A DNA stretch of 64,000 bases, taken from assembly GCA_000955785.1 (NCBI GenBank), contig JYOD01000045.1, positions 1-64,000 of the forward strand, in the 5' to 3' direction. The translations under genes and the position numbers were made by a program. Below the pieces are notes generated by a model. It was not told the DNA's origin and made no database searches. It saw nothing but the letters and a program-made list of their open reading frames with translations. Source of the stretch: Burkholderiaceae bacterium 16. GTDB taxonomy: Bacteria; Pseudomonadota; Gammaproteobacteria; Burkholderiales; Burkholderiaceae. The first letter of the stretch is position 1. Every line of letters starts with the position of its first letter. Shown here in pieces: positions 25,854 through 34,182 of this stretch.

Positions 25854-26504
25854 ATGGTCGACTTTTCCCTGTGGGACATTTTTCGCAACCTGCTGCTGGC
25901 GCTGCGCTGGACAGTGGGGCTGTCGCTGATCGCCTTCGTCGGTGGCAGCGTCGTTGGCATGCTGCTGCTGGTTGCGCGCATTGCGCGCCTGCCGGGCGCC
26001 GTGCGCGGCGTGGCGCTTTACGTGCAGCTGTTCCAGGGCATCCCGTTGCTGATGCAGTTGTTCCTGTTCTACTTCGGGCTGGCGTTGCTGGGTGTCGAGA
26101 CCTCGGCGCTGTTCGCGGCGGCACTGTGCCTCACGCTATATGCCAGCGCCTATCTCACGGAGATCTGGCGCGGTTGCATCAACGCCATTCCCAAGGGCCA
26201 GTGGGAGGCCTCCGCCAGCCTGGCGATGAATCTGCGCGAGCAGCTTCAGCACGTGATCCTGCCGCAGGCCGCGCGCATCGCGGTGGCACCCACGGTGGGA
26301 TTCCTGGTGCAGGTGATCAAGGGCACTGCGCTGGCCTCGGTGATCGGCTTCGTGGAAGTCACCAAGGCTGGCCAGATGATTTCCAACGCCACCTTCCAGC
26401 CCTTCCTGGCTTACGGCTGCGTCGCGCTGCTGTACTTCGCCCTGTGTTTCCCGCTGTCGCTGTGGAGCCGCCGCCTTGAGCGTCGCCTGCAGCCCAAGCA
26501 TTGA
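25854..26504 (+). CDS. Polar amino acid ABC transporter permease 2
   Basis: Second HisQ/HisM-type permease, 216 aa. It has ALRWTVGLSLIAFVGGSVVG, YVQLFQGIPLLMQLFLFYFG and an EAA loop GQWEASASLAMNLREQLQHV. A GGGAGG sequence lies upstream of the ATG. It would form a heterodimer with the protein encoded just before it. The ATPase gene follows after 14 bp. Confidence 0.88.
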   Translation: MVDFSLWDIFRNLLLALRWTVGLSLIAFVGGSVVGMLLLVARIARLPGAVRGVALYVQLFQGIPLLMQLFLFYFGLALLGVETSALFAAALCLTLYASAYLTEIWRGCINAIPKGQWEASASLAMNLREQLQHVILPQAARIAVAPTVGFLVQVIKGTALASVIGFVEVTKAGQMISNATFQPFLAYGCVALLYFALCFPLSLWSRRLERRLQPKH

Positions 26505-26518
26505 GGTCCCCTCATCCC

Positions 26519-27283
26519 ATGTTCAGGCAAACCGAAACCACCAAGCCCTTTGCCCTCGTCGATATCCACGGCCTGCGCAAGCGCTTCGGCGCCAACGAAG
26601 TGCTCAAGGGCATCGACCTGCAGATCGGGCGCCGCGAGGTGGTCTGCATCATCGGCCGCAGCGGCTCGGGCAAGAGCACCTTGCTCCGCTGCATCAACGG
26701 ACTGGAGAGCTTCGATGAAGGCGCGCTCAGCGTGGATGGCCAGGCACTGCGCCATGGCAACGCCCGCGCCATGCGCGACCTGCGCCAGAACGTTGGCATG
26801 ATCTTCCAGAATTTCAACCTGTTCCCGCACCTGAGCGCCGGACAGAACGTGATGCTGGCGCCCACACTGGTGAAGGACACACCCAGGTCCGAGGCCGGCA
26901 AGCGTGCGCAAGCACTGCTCGAGCGCGTGGGCCTTGGCGACAAGTTCCACAGCTTCCCCGACCAGCTATCCGGCGGACAACAGCAACGCGTGGCAATCGC
27001 CCGCGCGCTGGCCATGGACCCGGCCGTGCTGCTGTGCGATGAAGTCACCTCGGCACTCGATCCGGAGCTGGTCGGCGAAGTGCTGGGCGTGGTGGAAGGC
27101 CTTGCGGCGGAAGGCATGACCTTGGTCATGGTCACGCATGAGATGAACTTCGCCCGCAAGGTCAGCGACCGCGTGGTCTTCATGCATCACGGGAAGGTGC
27201 ATGAGATGGGCTCGCCGGAGGAAATCTTCGGGGAGCCGAAGACGCCGGAACTGAAGCAGTTCCTTTCGGGGCTGCATGGTTGA
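26519..27283 (+). CDS. Polar amino acid ABC transporter ATP-binding protein
   Basis: ABC ATPase of the GlnQ/HisP type, 254 aa. Walker A is GRSGSGKST, the signature is LSGGQQQR, Walker B runs AVLLCDEVTSALDPE and the switch His is in MVTHEMNFA. ATG 26519 gives a family-like N-terminus; an in-frame TTG at 26501 is an alternative. It completes the receptor, two permeases and ATPase set, a full importer divergent from the ammonia-lyase and carbamoylase genes. Confidence 0.9.
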   Translation: MFRQTETTKPFALVDIHGLRKRFGANEVLKGIDLQIGRREVVCIIGRSGSGKSTLLRCINGLESFDEGALSVDGQALRHGNARAMRDLRQNVGMIFQNFNLFPHLSAGQNVMLAPTLVKDTPRSEAGKRAQALLERVGLGDKFHSFPDQLSGGQQQRVAIARALAMDPAVLLCDEVTSALDPELVGEVLGVVEGLAAEGMTLVMVTHEMNFARKVSDRVVFMHHGKVHEMGSPEEIFGEPKTPELKQFLSGLHG

Positions 27284-27325
27284 GCCTCTGGAAAGCCGCG
27301 CCGGAATTTGGCGAGGCCAGAGGCT
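27283..27325. terminator. Candidate stem-loop after the ABC operon
   Basis: AGCCTCTGG (27283) and CCAGAGGCT (27317) pair perfectly with a 25-base loop, beginning inside the stop codon of the ATPase gene. There is no T run, so it is a weak terminator candidate, but it sits between two convergent genes where one is expected. Confidence 0.35.
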
Positions 27326-27439
27326 GGAGCCAACACCACAGGCCAGCGAACCTGATGGCGCTTGGCCCAGTGATAAACGCCCGGTGATGGCCCAGGCGTT
27401 CATTGATCAGGCTTGGCTTGCGCACGGTGCCGCCTTCGT

Positions 27440-28363
27440 TTAGCGGTTCGTTACGGGCGCCGCGGCGTGCGCTTCCTGGACTTGCCGGCGCAGATTCTCG
27501 GTGGTGTCGCCCTTGCCGTCCGGACTCCAGCCCGGGGGCAGGGCCAGATAGCTGATTGCGGCCCACAGGTTGCGCGCCGAAGCGATGTCCCGTGCCAGGC
27601 TGACCCAGTGTTCGAACTGGTTGACGATCGGGTTGTGCGTCGTGGTCGGCGTGGTCAGGCCGTAGACGCAGGGTTCGTCGGCGCGTTCTTCCACATAGGT
27701 GCCGAACAGGCGGTCGAAGATGACCAGCACGCCACCGAAGTTCGCATCCAGATAGTCGATGTTCGAGGCATGGTGCACGCGGTGAGCCGACGGGGTGTTG
27801 AACACGTATTCAAACCAGCCGAGCTTCGGGATCCAGGTGGTGTGGAGCCAGAACTGGTACAGCAGGTTGAAGCTCAGGGCAGCCAGCACGACTTCCGGAC
27901 GCACGCCGAGCCAGACCAGCGGGGCGAAGAACACTGCGGTGCCGGTGAGCTTGCCGGTCCAGCCAAGGCGGTAGGCCGTGCCCAGCGTCAGTTCGTTCGG
28001 CGAGTGGTGAACCGCATGCGTTGCCCAGAAGAAGCGGATGCGGTGCGAAGCGCGGTGGTACCAGTAGTAGCAGAATTCCTGGCCGATGAAGAGCAGCAGC
28101 ACCATCAGCGCGCTGTTGATCTCGACTGTAAAGATGCGATGTTCCCAGGCGAACGAGAAGATCGGCGTGGCCAGCGACAGCGGAAGCAGCGCAAACAGCT
28201 TGCGGCCGGCCAGGTCGGCCAGCGACATCCAGACTTCGTGCCAGGGGTAGGCCTTGCCTTCCTTGCGCGCCTTGCGGGCCAGGAAGCAGGCCTCGACCAG
28301 TGAGACTGCCACGATGAACGACGTGACGAAGAACGCGATTTTTGCGAAGTTGTGCATGTTCAT
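27440..28363 (-). CDS. Sterol desaturase / fatty acid hydroxylase-superfamily membrane protein
   Basis: Di-iron integral membrane hydroxylase of about 307 aa. Histidine boxes are visible: HRASH, HAVHH, an HTTW segment and HRVHH, which would hold two irons. They are set among several hydrophobic helices (ALMVLLLFIGQEFCYYWYH). The start is taken at 28363 (MNMHNFAKIAFF); 28357 is equally possible. Relatives hydroxylate or desaturate lipids. It converges on the ABC operon and nothing nearby defines the substrate. Confidence 0.82.
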   Translation of the reverse strand: MNMHNFAKIAFFVTSFIVAVSLVEACFLARKARKEGKAYPWHEVWMSLADLAGRKLFALLPLSLATPIFSFAWEHRIFTVEINSALMVLLLFIGQEFCYYWYHRASHRIRFFWATHAVHHSPNELTLGTAYRLGWTGKLTGTAVFFAPLVWLGVRPEVVLAALSFNLLYQFWLHTTWIPKLGWFEYVFNTPSAHRVHHASNIDYLDANFGGVLVIFDRLFGTYVEERADEPCVYGLTTPTTTHNPIVNQFEHWVSLARDIASARNLWAAISYLALPPGWSPDGKGDTTENLRRQVQEAHAAAPVTNR

Positions 28364-28723
28364 TCCAATGCAGTGAGTTGGACGCATTGTCTGCGGGAGG
28401 GGCCGCGTTCGCGTCGGTGAGGCAAATGTAGTAGTGGCCGCGCCGAACGCCATGCGGGAAATATGTCGCCGGATGTCACCGCATCCGGCCTGCACGCACC
28501 GGTCAGGGTCATGACATCGCGCGAAATAATTGCCGCCTGGCGTGCAGCGCCTGCGTTTTCCATACTGTCGTCAGCGCGATGCACCGCACAGCACGCAGCA
28601 AGAAGCGATGAGCGGCAGACGTGCAGATATGTACTCCGATGGTTTGCGATCCGGTGGATCCAATGATTGTCGGTGACAGCTTCCCGACAATCCCCGGCCG
28701 ACCGTGCCGAAGAAGGATCCGAC

Positions 28724-29491
28724 ATGCAAACCTCTTTCCAATTCCTGCTGAAGAAGAACGCCACCCGTCTGACCATCGCCGCCGTCACGGCCAGCTCGCT
28801 GCTGATGGCCGGCTGCGCCAGCGCCGGTGTGACCGGTGTCAGCCAGACCCTGGTGCAGCCGCAGGCGCGTGCCGATGTCATCTACGTGCAGGCCTTCGAT
28901 GCCAGCCCCGACCAGGTGGAGCTGGACAGTGGCATCGCACAGAAGCTGAAGACAATGGTTAGCGGCAGCTCCCCGGCGAACGAGCAAGTGCAGGCCGCAC
29001 AGGCAGCGCGCGAAGAGATGTCCGACGAGATCGTGCGCCAGCTGCGGGCCAAGGGACTGAACGCGGTGCGCAGCGATGCCCCCGCGCCGGCCAACGGCAA
29101 TGCGCTGATCGTCGCGGGCAACTTCCAGAAGCTCGACGAAGGCATGCGCCGCCGTCGCATGCTGATCGGCCTCGGCGCGGGCAAGAGCGAAGTCGGCGCT
29201 TCGGTCCAGCTGCTGTACAAACCTGCCGACGGCACGCCGGTGCTGCTGGAGACCTTTACTGCCGACGCCGACAGCGGCCATATCCCGGGCATGGCCGAAA
29301 CCGCTGGCGTAGGCGCCGCAGCCGGCCATCTCGCAATGAGCGCTGCAGCGGCTGCGAGCGTGCACGGCGCCACAGAAGCGAAGCGCACCACCCTTTCCGG
29401 CGACGCGCAACGCCTGGGCGATTCGATTGCCAAACAGGTGCTGACAGCCAATGCGGCCAACGGCTGGGTCACGGCCGCGCGCGCCCAGTAA
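28724..29491 (+). CDS. DUF4410-family lipoprotein
   Basis: Predicted outer-membrane or periplasmic lipoprotein of 255 aa. The signal peptide ends in the lipobox LLMAGCASA, with the lipidated Cys near residue 32. The mature part has the DUF4410 pattern: ADVIYVQAFDASPDQVELD, alpha-helical DEIVRQLRAKGLNAV, and a glycine- and alanine-rich segment GMAETAGVGAAAGHL. AGAAGGA lies upstream of the ATG. Function of the family is unknown. It is divergent from the hydroxylase gene and just precedes the IS110 element. Confidence 0.78.
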   Translation: MQTSFQFLLKKNATRLTIAAVTASSLLMAGCASAGVTGVSQTLVQPQARADVIYVQAFDASPDQVELDSGIAQKLKTMVSGSSPANEQVQAAQAAREEMSDEIVRQLRAKGLNAVRSDAPAPANGNALIVAGNFQKLDEGMRRRRMLIGLGAGKSEVGASVQLLYKPADGTPVLLETFTADADSGHIPGMAETAGVGAAAGHLAMSAAAAASVHGATEAKRTTLSGDAQRLGDSIAKQVLTANAANGWVTAARAQ

Positions 29492-29529
29492 GCAGTCGCC
29501 TACTCCCTATTGGCGCCGCCCCCGTTACT

Positions 29530-29749
29530 ATCTTCATGCCCCGATAATTGGGGCTTTGGCCAGCCAGGCCCGGCATGATTCCCGCCCCCAGTCGTCCATG
29601 ATCCGGGGGGGTGTTGTCACCGGGCCTGGTGGGTGGCTGGTGATCGCTAATAGGGGCTCGGCCGGAACATCCTGAGGCCGTCCGTAACGTGGATGCCGAG
29701 ACTTGCCACCGTTGTTGCAGGCCAACCCGCTCAATCCGCATAAACTTCG
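29530..29749 (+). ncRNA. IS110 left-end non-coding region, candidate bridge RNA
   Basis: A GC-rich, gene-free stretch directly before the IS110-family transposase start contains several possible hairpins, such as CCCGATAATTGGGG and GGCCCGG pairing with CCGGGCC. IS110-group elements encode a bridge (seeker) RNA in this position, which guides target choice. The element is broken, so any RNA would be a relic. The boundaries are approximate and no RNA model was run. Confidence 0.4.
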
Positions 29750-30879
29750 ATGCAAGAAAACCAACAACACGACTCCGTCGATGTCTTCGTCGGCGTTGAT
29801 GTAGGCAAAGGCCATCATCACGCTGTCGCGCTCGATCGGACCGGAAAGCGCCTGTACAACAAAGCGCTGCCCAACGATGAGGCCAAACTGCGCGCCCTCA
29901 TCACCGAGCTCAAGGGACACGGCCAACTCCTGTTCGTCGTCGATCAACCCGCCACCATCGGCGCGCTGCCGGTCGCAGTCGCCCGCGACGAAGGCGTCCT
30001 GGTCGCTTATCTGCCGGGTCTGGCCATGCGCCGCATCGCCGATCTGCACGCGGGCGAAGCCAAGACCGATGCCCGCGATGCCGCGATAATCGCCGAGGCC
30101 GCGCGATCGATGCCGCATACGCTGCGCTCGCTGCGACTCACCGACGTGCCACTCGCGGAACTCACCATGCTGTGCGGCTTCGACGACGATCTGGCTGCCC
30201 AAATCACCCAAACCAGTAACCGCATTCGCGGCCTGCTCACCCAGATCCATCCCGCACTGGAACGGGTCTGGGACCTCGCCTGGACCATCCGGCCGTGCTC
30301 GATCTGCTCGAGCGCTACCCGTCGCCCGCCGAGCTTGCCGCGACCAGCGAGAAGACGCTCGCCAACCGCCTGACCAAGCTCGCCCCGCGTATGGGCAAAA
30401 GCCTTGCGGCCGAAATCGTTCAGGCGCTCGGTGAACAGGCTGTGGTCGTGCCCGGCACGCAGGCGGCCACCATCGTCATGCCGCGTCTGGCCCAGCAGCT
30501 CGCCGCCTTACGCAAACAGCGTGACGAGGTCGCAAGCGAAGTCGAACGCCTGGTACATGCACACCCTCTTTGGCCGGTCCTGACCAGCATGCCGGGGGTC
30601 GGCGTCAGGACCGCCGCCAGACTCCTCACTGAGGTCGCGCACAAAGCCTTCGCTTCGGCCGCGCATCTTGCCGCCTACGCCGGTCTCGCGCCAGTCACCC
30701 GCCGCTCAGGCTCGTCCATCCGCGGCGAACATCCGTCCAGGCGGGGGAACAAGGTACTCAAGAGAGCGCTGTTCCTCTCAGCCTTTGCCGCCTTGCGAGA
30801 TCCAGTCTCGAAGGGCTATTACGCTCGCAAGGTCCAGCAAGGAAAGCGCCACAATCAGGCACTCATCGCTCTCGCCAGA
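29750..30879 (+). pseudogene. IS110-family transposase, frameshifted and 3'-truncated
   Basis: DEDD recombinase of the IS110 family. The N-terminal RuvC-like part is clear (VFVGVDVGKGHHHAVALD, then AGEAKTDARDAAIIAEAA with two acidic residues). Near 30285 a base is lost: the frame ends in a nonsense tail, while the next frame continues HPAVLDLLERYPSPAELAA. The Tnp20 part follows (LTSMPGVGVRTAARLL, YAGLAPVTRRSGSS, GNKVLKRALFLSAFAALR). After ALARR at about 30879 homology stops at a 96-bp repeat. The normal C-terminal residues and right end are missing, so the element is dead. Confidence 0.85.
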
Positions 30880-30974
30880 AGAAATCCAACACGGCGCGTA
30901 TTCGGGGGATCCGGCGTTTCGCTTGAGAATTTCTCAAGTGTTAGCGCCGAAAATCTCGTTTGTAGGAAGCCAGT
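30879..30974. repeat. 96-bp dispersed inverted repeat, copy 2 (cluster 2 leader)
   Basis: Matches the reverse complement of 12705-12800 with about five differences. It replaces the 3' end of the IS110 transposase and forms the leader of cluster 2. At its centre is the perfect palindrome CTTGAGAATTTCTCAAG. Confidence 0.8.
30922..30938. promoter_or_regulatory. Palindromic operator candidate before cluster 2
   Basis: CTTGAGAATTTCTCAAG lies 107 bp before the first start codon of cluster 2. A closely related site, TTGAGATTTCCTCAA, lies just upstream of the LysR gene at 37569-38471 (13 of 15 positions match). The simplest reading is that this LysR protein binds both sites, controlling itself and cluster 2. 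Confidence 0.5.
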
Positions 30975-31044
30975 CGGGCGGTCACTATTCGAGCACAAGC
31001 TTCTTCAACGGCCGTTCCCATCCAGCACGACAAAGGAGACTCCC

Positions 31045-31398
31045 GTGTCCGCCCAACCCTACCCACTATGGAGTTCAGGCTCCCCGCCCACACTACTCGC
31101 TTCGCGTAACTGCGAAACCGATGAACGGGTCTTCCCCGCCGTATCCGATGCCTCGCCGTTGGCCGCGTGCCATCAGACCGTTCCAGTGGAAGGGGCGGGC
31201 GCGGTTTACAGCTTCACTGTGATTCACCCCAGCCCAAAGACCGGCCAGTCGCCGTATGCGCTGGGCTACGTGGACTTTCCCGGGCCGGTTCGCATCTTTG
31301 GGCGACTGCAAGGCAAGGAGCGGCCCGCGATCGGGGATCTCTATACGCCGCAGCCGGATGCGGATTTCGGCTACATCTTCGTAGCCGCCACAGCCTGA
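31045..31398 (+). CDS. DUF35/OB-fold protein, thiolase partner (cluster 2)
   Basis: DUF35 OB-fold protein of 117 aa, paralogue of the gene at 1406. It shares the core AVYSFTVIHPSPKTGQSPYA and YVDFPGPVRIFGRLQG. GTG at 31045 follows AAGGAGA at good spacing. The frame is open much further upstream, through the leader repeat into the IS110 remnant, but that extension is transposase and repeat sequence, not part of this family. As in cluster 1 no zinc-ribbon Cys pairs are present. The thiolase gene starts 19 bp downstream. Confidence 0.75.
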   Translation: MSAQPYPLWSSGSPPTLLASRNCETDERVFPAVSDASPLAACHQTVPVEGAGAVYSFTVIHPSPKTGQSPYALGYVDFPGPVRIFGRLQGKERPAIGDLYTPQPDADFGYIFVAATA

Positions 31399-31417
31399 CC
31401 AGACCAAGGTAACGAAC

Positions 31418-32563
31418 ATGCAGGATATCTACATCACCGGAGGCGCGATGACCGCTTTCGGCCGTCATCCGGGTGTACTCGCTCCGGAACTGGCGCAACG
31501 AGCCATTTTGCAGGCATTGGATGATGCAGGCTTATCCCCCGGCGATATCCAGGCCGTGTACTGCGCGAATGTGCTTGGCGGCATGATACTGGGCCAGTTG
31601 ATCGTCCGAGACCTGGGGTTCAAAGGCATCCCGGTCTACAACGTCGAAAACGCCTGCGCCAGCGGCGCCACCGGCGTGCACCTGGCGCGGCATGCCTTGT
31701 TGGCGCAGCAGTACGACACCGTGTTGGTCTTCGGTATCGAGCAGTTGACGGCGCTTGGCGGCGGCACCATCCCCATGCAACGCAACGACCACATGACGGA
31801 GCTTTACGCCAAGGCCGGCATGGTGCTGCCGGCGGTGTACGCCATGCGTGGCACGCGCTTCCTGCACGAACGCGATGCCAGCCCGGCCGACCTCGCCGCG
31901 GTGGCAGTGAAGAACCGCCATAACGGCTCGCTCAACGAATTCGCCCAGCAGCGCACGCCGACCACCGTGGAGGAGGTGCTGGCCTCGCGCATGATCGCGG
32001 ACCCGCTGACGCTGCTGCAATGCTGTCCGTCGCAGGTCGATGGCGCGGCGGCTGTTGTGGTCAGCACGCGTCGGCCGTCGCAGGCGCGGCCCGTGAAGGT
32101 GTTGGCATCAAGTGTCGTGTCCGGCATCCGGGAAGCGGCCGGCGACGACATCCTCGATGCGGAGATCACAGCCCGTGCCGCCCGGCAGGCCTATGAGCAG
32201 GCGGGGCTGGGGCCGCAGGACGTGGACGTGGTCGAGTTGCACGACGCCTTCACAATTGCCGAGCTGCTCTACTACGAGGCCCTGGGCCTGGCACCGCGAG
32301 GCGATGCCGTGGCGCTGATGAAATCCGGCGCGACCCAGCTGGGCGGCCGCGTCCCGGTCAACCCGAGTGGCGGGCTGCTGGCCAAGGGGCATCCGCTCGG
32401 CGCAACGGGGGTGGCCCAGATGGTAGAAGTCATGTGGCATTTGCAAGGGCGGGCAGGGGCGCGGCAGGTCGCCGGTGCCAACGTCGGCCTTACGCAATGC
32501 ACCGGTGGCGGCATTGCAGGGGTCGACCACGCCGCCTCGTCCGTTCATTTATTGGGAGTTTGA
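31418..32563 (+). CDS. SCP2-type thiolase / acetyl-CoA acetyltransferase (cluster 2)
   Basis: Thiolase of 381 aa, closely related to the gene at 1766. Nucleophile C80 is in ENACASGA; the HDAFTIAELL and AKGHPLGATG histidine motifs are conserved. Here the C-terminal motif is GLTQCTGGG with Cys, unlike the Val of the cluster 1 enzyme. It would cleave a 3-ketoacyl-CoA with help from the OB-fold partner encoded just before it. The SDR start codon follows its stop by one base. Confidence 0.87.
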   Translation: MQDIYITGGAMTAFGRHPGVLAPELAQRAILQALDDAGLSPGDIQAVYCANVLGGMILGQLIVRDLGFKGIPVYNVENACASGATGVHLARHALLAQQYDTVLVFGIEQLTALGGGTIPMQRNDHMTELYAKAGMVLPAVYAMRGTRFLHERDASPADLAAVAVKNRHNGSLNEFAQQRTPTTVEEVLASRMIADPLTLLQCCPSQVDGAAAVVVSTRRPSQARPVKVLASSVVSGIREAAGDDILDAEITARAARQAYEQAGLGPQDVDVVELHDAFTIAELLYYEALGLAPRGDAVALMKSGATQLGGRVPVNPSGGLLAKGHPLGATGVAQMVEVMWHLQGRAGARQVAGANVGLTQCTGGGIAGVDHAASSVHLLGV

Positions 32564-32564
32564 T

Positions 32565-33329
32565 ATGAGCGCGCAGAGATTCGATCCCAGTCATATTGCC
32601 GTGGTCACGGGCGCGGCGCGCGGCATCGGGCTTGGCATTGCCAAGCAACTGGCCCGCCAGGGACTCACGGTGGCACTGCTTGACCGCGATGGTGCCGCGC
32701 TCGACGAAGCCGTTGCTGGACTCGCAAGCGAAGGCTACAAAGCCATTGCGGCCACGGCCGACTTGACCGACTCTGCCGCCGTCAACGCGGTATTCGGCAA
32801 CATCGTGTCGCGCGCCGGCCGCATCGACTACCTGGTGAACAACGCCGGCGCCGTGCGGGACATGCGCTTCCTCAAGATGAGCGACGAGGATTGGGACCTC
32901 GTCATCGACACCAACTTGCGCTCCCAGTTCCTGTGCTGCCGTGCGGCGCTCCCAGGTATGATCGAGCGCGGCTACGGGCGGGTAGTGAATATCTCGTCGC
33001 GGGCCTGGCTCGGTGGCTTCGGGCAGGCCAACTACTCGGCGGCCAAGGGTGGGGTGGTCAGCCTCACGCGCTCGCTGGCCATCGAGTTCGCCGCCAAGGG
33101 CGTCACGGTCAATACGGTTGCGCCTGGTATCGTCGACACGCCGCTGTTCCGCAACTTCGCGCCCGATGTGCAGGCTAGGCTGCAGAAGTCCGTCCCGGTG
33201 CAGCGCATCGGCACGGCGGAAGACATCGCCAATGCCGTGGCGTTCTTTCTCGATCCGCTGTCGTCGTATGTCACCGGACAGACGCTGTACGTATGCGGGG
33301 GACGCAGCCTGTCGTCCCCTAGCGTGTGA
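32565..33329 (+). CDS. SDR-family 3-hydroxyacyl-CoA dehydrogenase-like protein (cluster 2)
   Basis: FabG-type short-chain dehydrogenase, 254 aa from ATG 32565. TGAARGIG occupies residues 15-22, then NNAG, NISSRAWLGGFGQANYSAAK with the catalytic Ser, Tyr and Lys, and C-terminal GGRSLSSPSV. The SSRAWLG segment between Ser and Tyr is shared with the cluster 1 enzyme and is unusual among SDRs, marking the two as orthologous parts of duplicated clusters. Predicted to oxidise the hydratase product. Confidence 0.82.
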   Translation: MSAQRFDPSHIAVVTGAARGIGLGIAKQLARQGLTVALLDRDGAALDEAVAGLASEGYKAIAATADLTDSAAVNAVFGNIVSRAGRIDYLVNNAGAVRDMRFLKMSDEDWDLVIDTNLRSQFLCCRAALPGMIERGYGRVVNISSRAWLGGFGQANYSAAKGGVVSLTRSLAIEFAAKGVTVNTVAPGIVDTPLFRNFAPDVQARLQKSVPVQRIGTAEDIANAVAFFLDPLSSYVTGQTLYVCGGRSLSSPSV

Positions 33330-33340
33330 GGGGGAATGCC

Positions 33341-34144
33341 ATGACTGTGCATCTTGACATCGACGGACCCGTCGCCGTCATCACCATCGACCGGCCGCAG
33401 GCGCTGAACGCCCTGGACGTCGCCTCCCTGCGCGAGCTGCGCGCCCACCTCACCGAAGTCCGCGATCGCGACGACCTGCGTGTGGCGATTCTCACAGGCA
33501 CCGGGTCGCGCGCGTTTTGCGCCGGCGCCGACCTGAAGGGTACGCAGACCTCGCCGGCCACCTATCCTGAAGCGCTTTTTCATGTGCCGGAGCGTGCAGC
33601 CGATCTGGGCCTCTACATCCGGCTGATGGATCTTATGGATCTTTGCATCTGGAAGCCCCTGATCGCAGCGGTCAACGGTCATTGCCTGGGTGCGGGCCTC
33701 GAAATCGCGTTGCAGTGCGATCTGCGACTTGCCTCCAGCAACGCCACCTTCGGCTTGCCCGAGGCGACAGTCGGATCTATCCCCGCGGTGTCAGGCTTGC
33801 ATCGCCTGCTCAAGGCCGTGCCGTCGGCCTACGCCATGCAGATGGTACTGACCGGAGAGCGGATTAGTGCCAGCGACGCCCAGCGCATCGGCCTCGTCAC
33901 GGAGGCGGTCGATGGCGGTGCCTTGCTCGACCGCGCGCTGTCGATCGCTGCAAAAATGGCAGCCAATGCGCCACTGGCCGTGCAGGCCATCAAGAAGCTC
34001 TCGCGTCAAACCAGCCATCTCGGCGATGCGGATGCCCAGCAGCTGACTGAACTCTATTGGGGAGTTCTGCGCGACACGGAAGACCGCCTGGAGGGCCGCA
34101 AGGCCTTTGCTGAAAAGCGGTCGCCGCAATACTCAGGCCGCTGA
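33341..34144 (+). CDS. Enoyl-CoA hydratase/isomerase family protein (cluster 2)
   Basis: Crotonase-fold enzyme of 267 aa. RAFCAGADLKG and LGAGLEIALQCD form the oxyanion hole, and both catalytic glutamates are present (GAGLE, FGLPEATVGSI). ATG 33341 has GAGGGGGA upstream; an in-frame GTG at 33326 is less likely. In this cluster the gene follows the SDR directly, while in cluster 1 it comes after the CoA-transferase, so gene order was shuffled between the copies. Confidence 0.83.
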   Translation: MTVHLDIDGPVAVITIDRPQALNALDVASLRELRAHLTEVRDRDDLRVAILTGTGSRAFCAGADLKGTQTSPATYPEALFHVPERAADLGLYIRLMDLMDLCIWKPLIAAVNGHCLGAGLEIALQCDLRLASSNATFGLPEATVGSIPAVSGLHRLLKAVPSAYAMQMVLTGERISASDAQRIGLVTEAVDGGALLDRALSIAAKMAANAPLAVQAIKKLSRQTSHLGDADAQQLTELYWGVLRDTEDRLEGRKAFAEKRSPQYSGR

Positions 34145-34182
34145 ACGCGACGCATCAAAACACGAATCAACTGGAGACATTC

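Noticed and set aside
30295..31398. A single 367-aa transposase-DUF35 fusion protein
   Set aside because: A strong ribosome site and GTG start at 31045, a paralogue of normal size at 1406 and the repeat in between argue for a chance in-frame junction.
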